A stretch of 5,840 bases of DNA, taken from positions 1-5,840 of the forward strand of contig DDIS01000070.1 of NCBI GenBank assembly GCA_002338615.1, written 5' to 3'. Source of the stretch: Proteobacteria bacterium UBA1844. Lineage in GTDB: Bacteria > Pseudomonadota > Gammaproteobacteria > Steroidobacterales > Woeseiaceae. The first letter of the stretch is position 1, and every line of letters begins with the position of its first letter. Positions 5,782 through 5,840 of the stretch are shown here, one piece after another. The notes under the pieces are model-generated. The model searched no databases, was not told the DNA's origin, and saw nothing but the letters and a program-made list of their open reading frames with translations. A program made the position numbers and the translations under genes.

Positions 5782-5840
5782 CTGCAAGGCTTGCCGACGA
5801 GTCATAGCCGTAGCTATGGCGAGAAGGCAAAACGCCGCAG
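5782..5840. repeat. Long imperfect palindrome, possibly a dispersed intergenic repeat
   Basis: Bases 5782-5840 fold back on themselves. The pairs are 5782-5785 with 5837-5840 (CTGC/GCAG), 5788-5790 with 5834-5836 (GGC/GCC), 5791-5795 with 5826-5830 (TTGCC/GGCAA), and 5801-5808 with 5813-5820 (GTCATAGC/GCTATGGC, one G-T wobble) around the tetraloop CGTA. That is 20 pairs, two small bulges and a symmetric five-base internal loop. The core resembles intergenic palindromes I recall from other gammaproteobacterial genomes, but I cannot confirm this. It begins 50 nt after purN and reaches the window edge, so it may be longer. No T-tract follows, so it is not a plain terminator. Confidence 0.6.

Noticed and set aside
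1..5840. Defence island, mobile element, CRISPR array or secondary-metabolite cluster
   Set aside because: All seven genes belong to known families in a conserved housekeeping order. No transposase, integrase, direct-repeat array or biosynthetic enzyme set is present.

Overview
The window looks like chromosomal housekeeping DNA from a fairly GC-rich gammaproteobacterium. The evidence is the gene content and order (wrbA, hda, AI-2E/PerM permease, DUF2066 protein, purM, purN) and the close resemblance of the proteins to remembered E. coli and Pseudomonas sequences. From memory, a nearly identical order occurs around purM/purN in Pseudomonas. I cannot name a genus. No phage genes, transposase, CRISPR, tRNA or rRNA are visible. 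About 97% of the window is coding.

Layout. Bases 2-511 (+) hold the 3' part of a WrbA-type NAD(P)H:quinone oxidoreductase whose N-terminus lies left of the window. Eight bases later, facing it, is the end of a four-gene minus-strand cluster. In transcription order it runs: secreted DUF2066 protein (3982-2927), CDP-alcohol phosphatidyltransferase (2909-2358), AI-2E/PerM permease (2361-1240) and hda (1224-520). The spacings are 17 nt, a 4-nt ATGA overlap and 15 nt, so one transcript is likely. A 67-bp divergent intergenic region (3983-4049) separates this cluster from purM (4050-5069) and purN (5066-5731) on the plus strand. Those two overlap by 4 nt (TTGA). The last 109 bases contain no gene. 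They contain a long imperfect palindrome reaching the right edge.

Function. PurM and PurN act in de novo purine synthesis: PurN makes FGAR and PurM closes the imidazole ring of AIR. The minus-strand cluster combines envelope proteins (DUF2066 protein, phospholipid synthase, permease) with Hda, the sliding-clamp-dependent inactivator of DnaA. Putative -10 elements for both directions overlap at 4014-4020, so the two transcription units may influence each other.

I see no undescribed multi-gene system. The points most worth a second look are the terminal palindrome with its tandem G/A internal loop, the TTG start of purN, the three-codon reading frame overlapping the purM start, the altered CDP-alcohol phosphatidyltransferase motif, and the overlapping divergent promoters.
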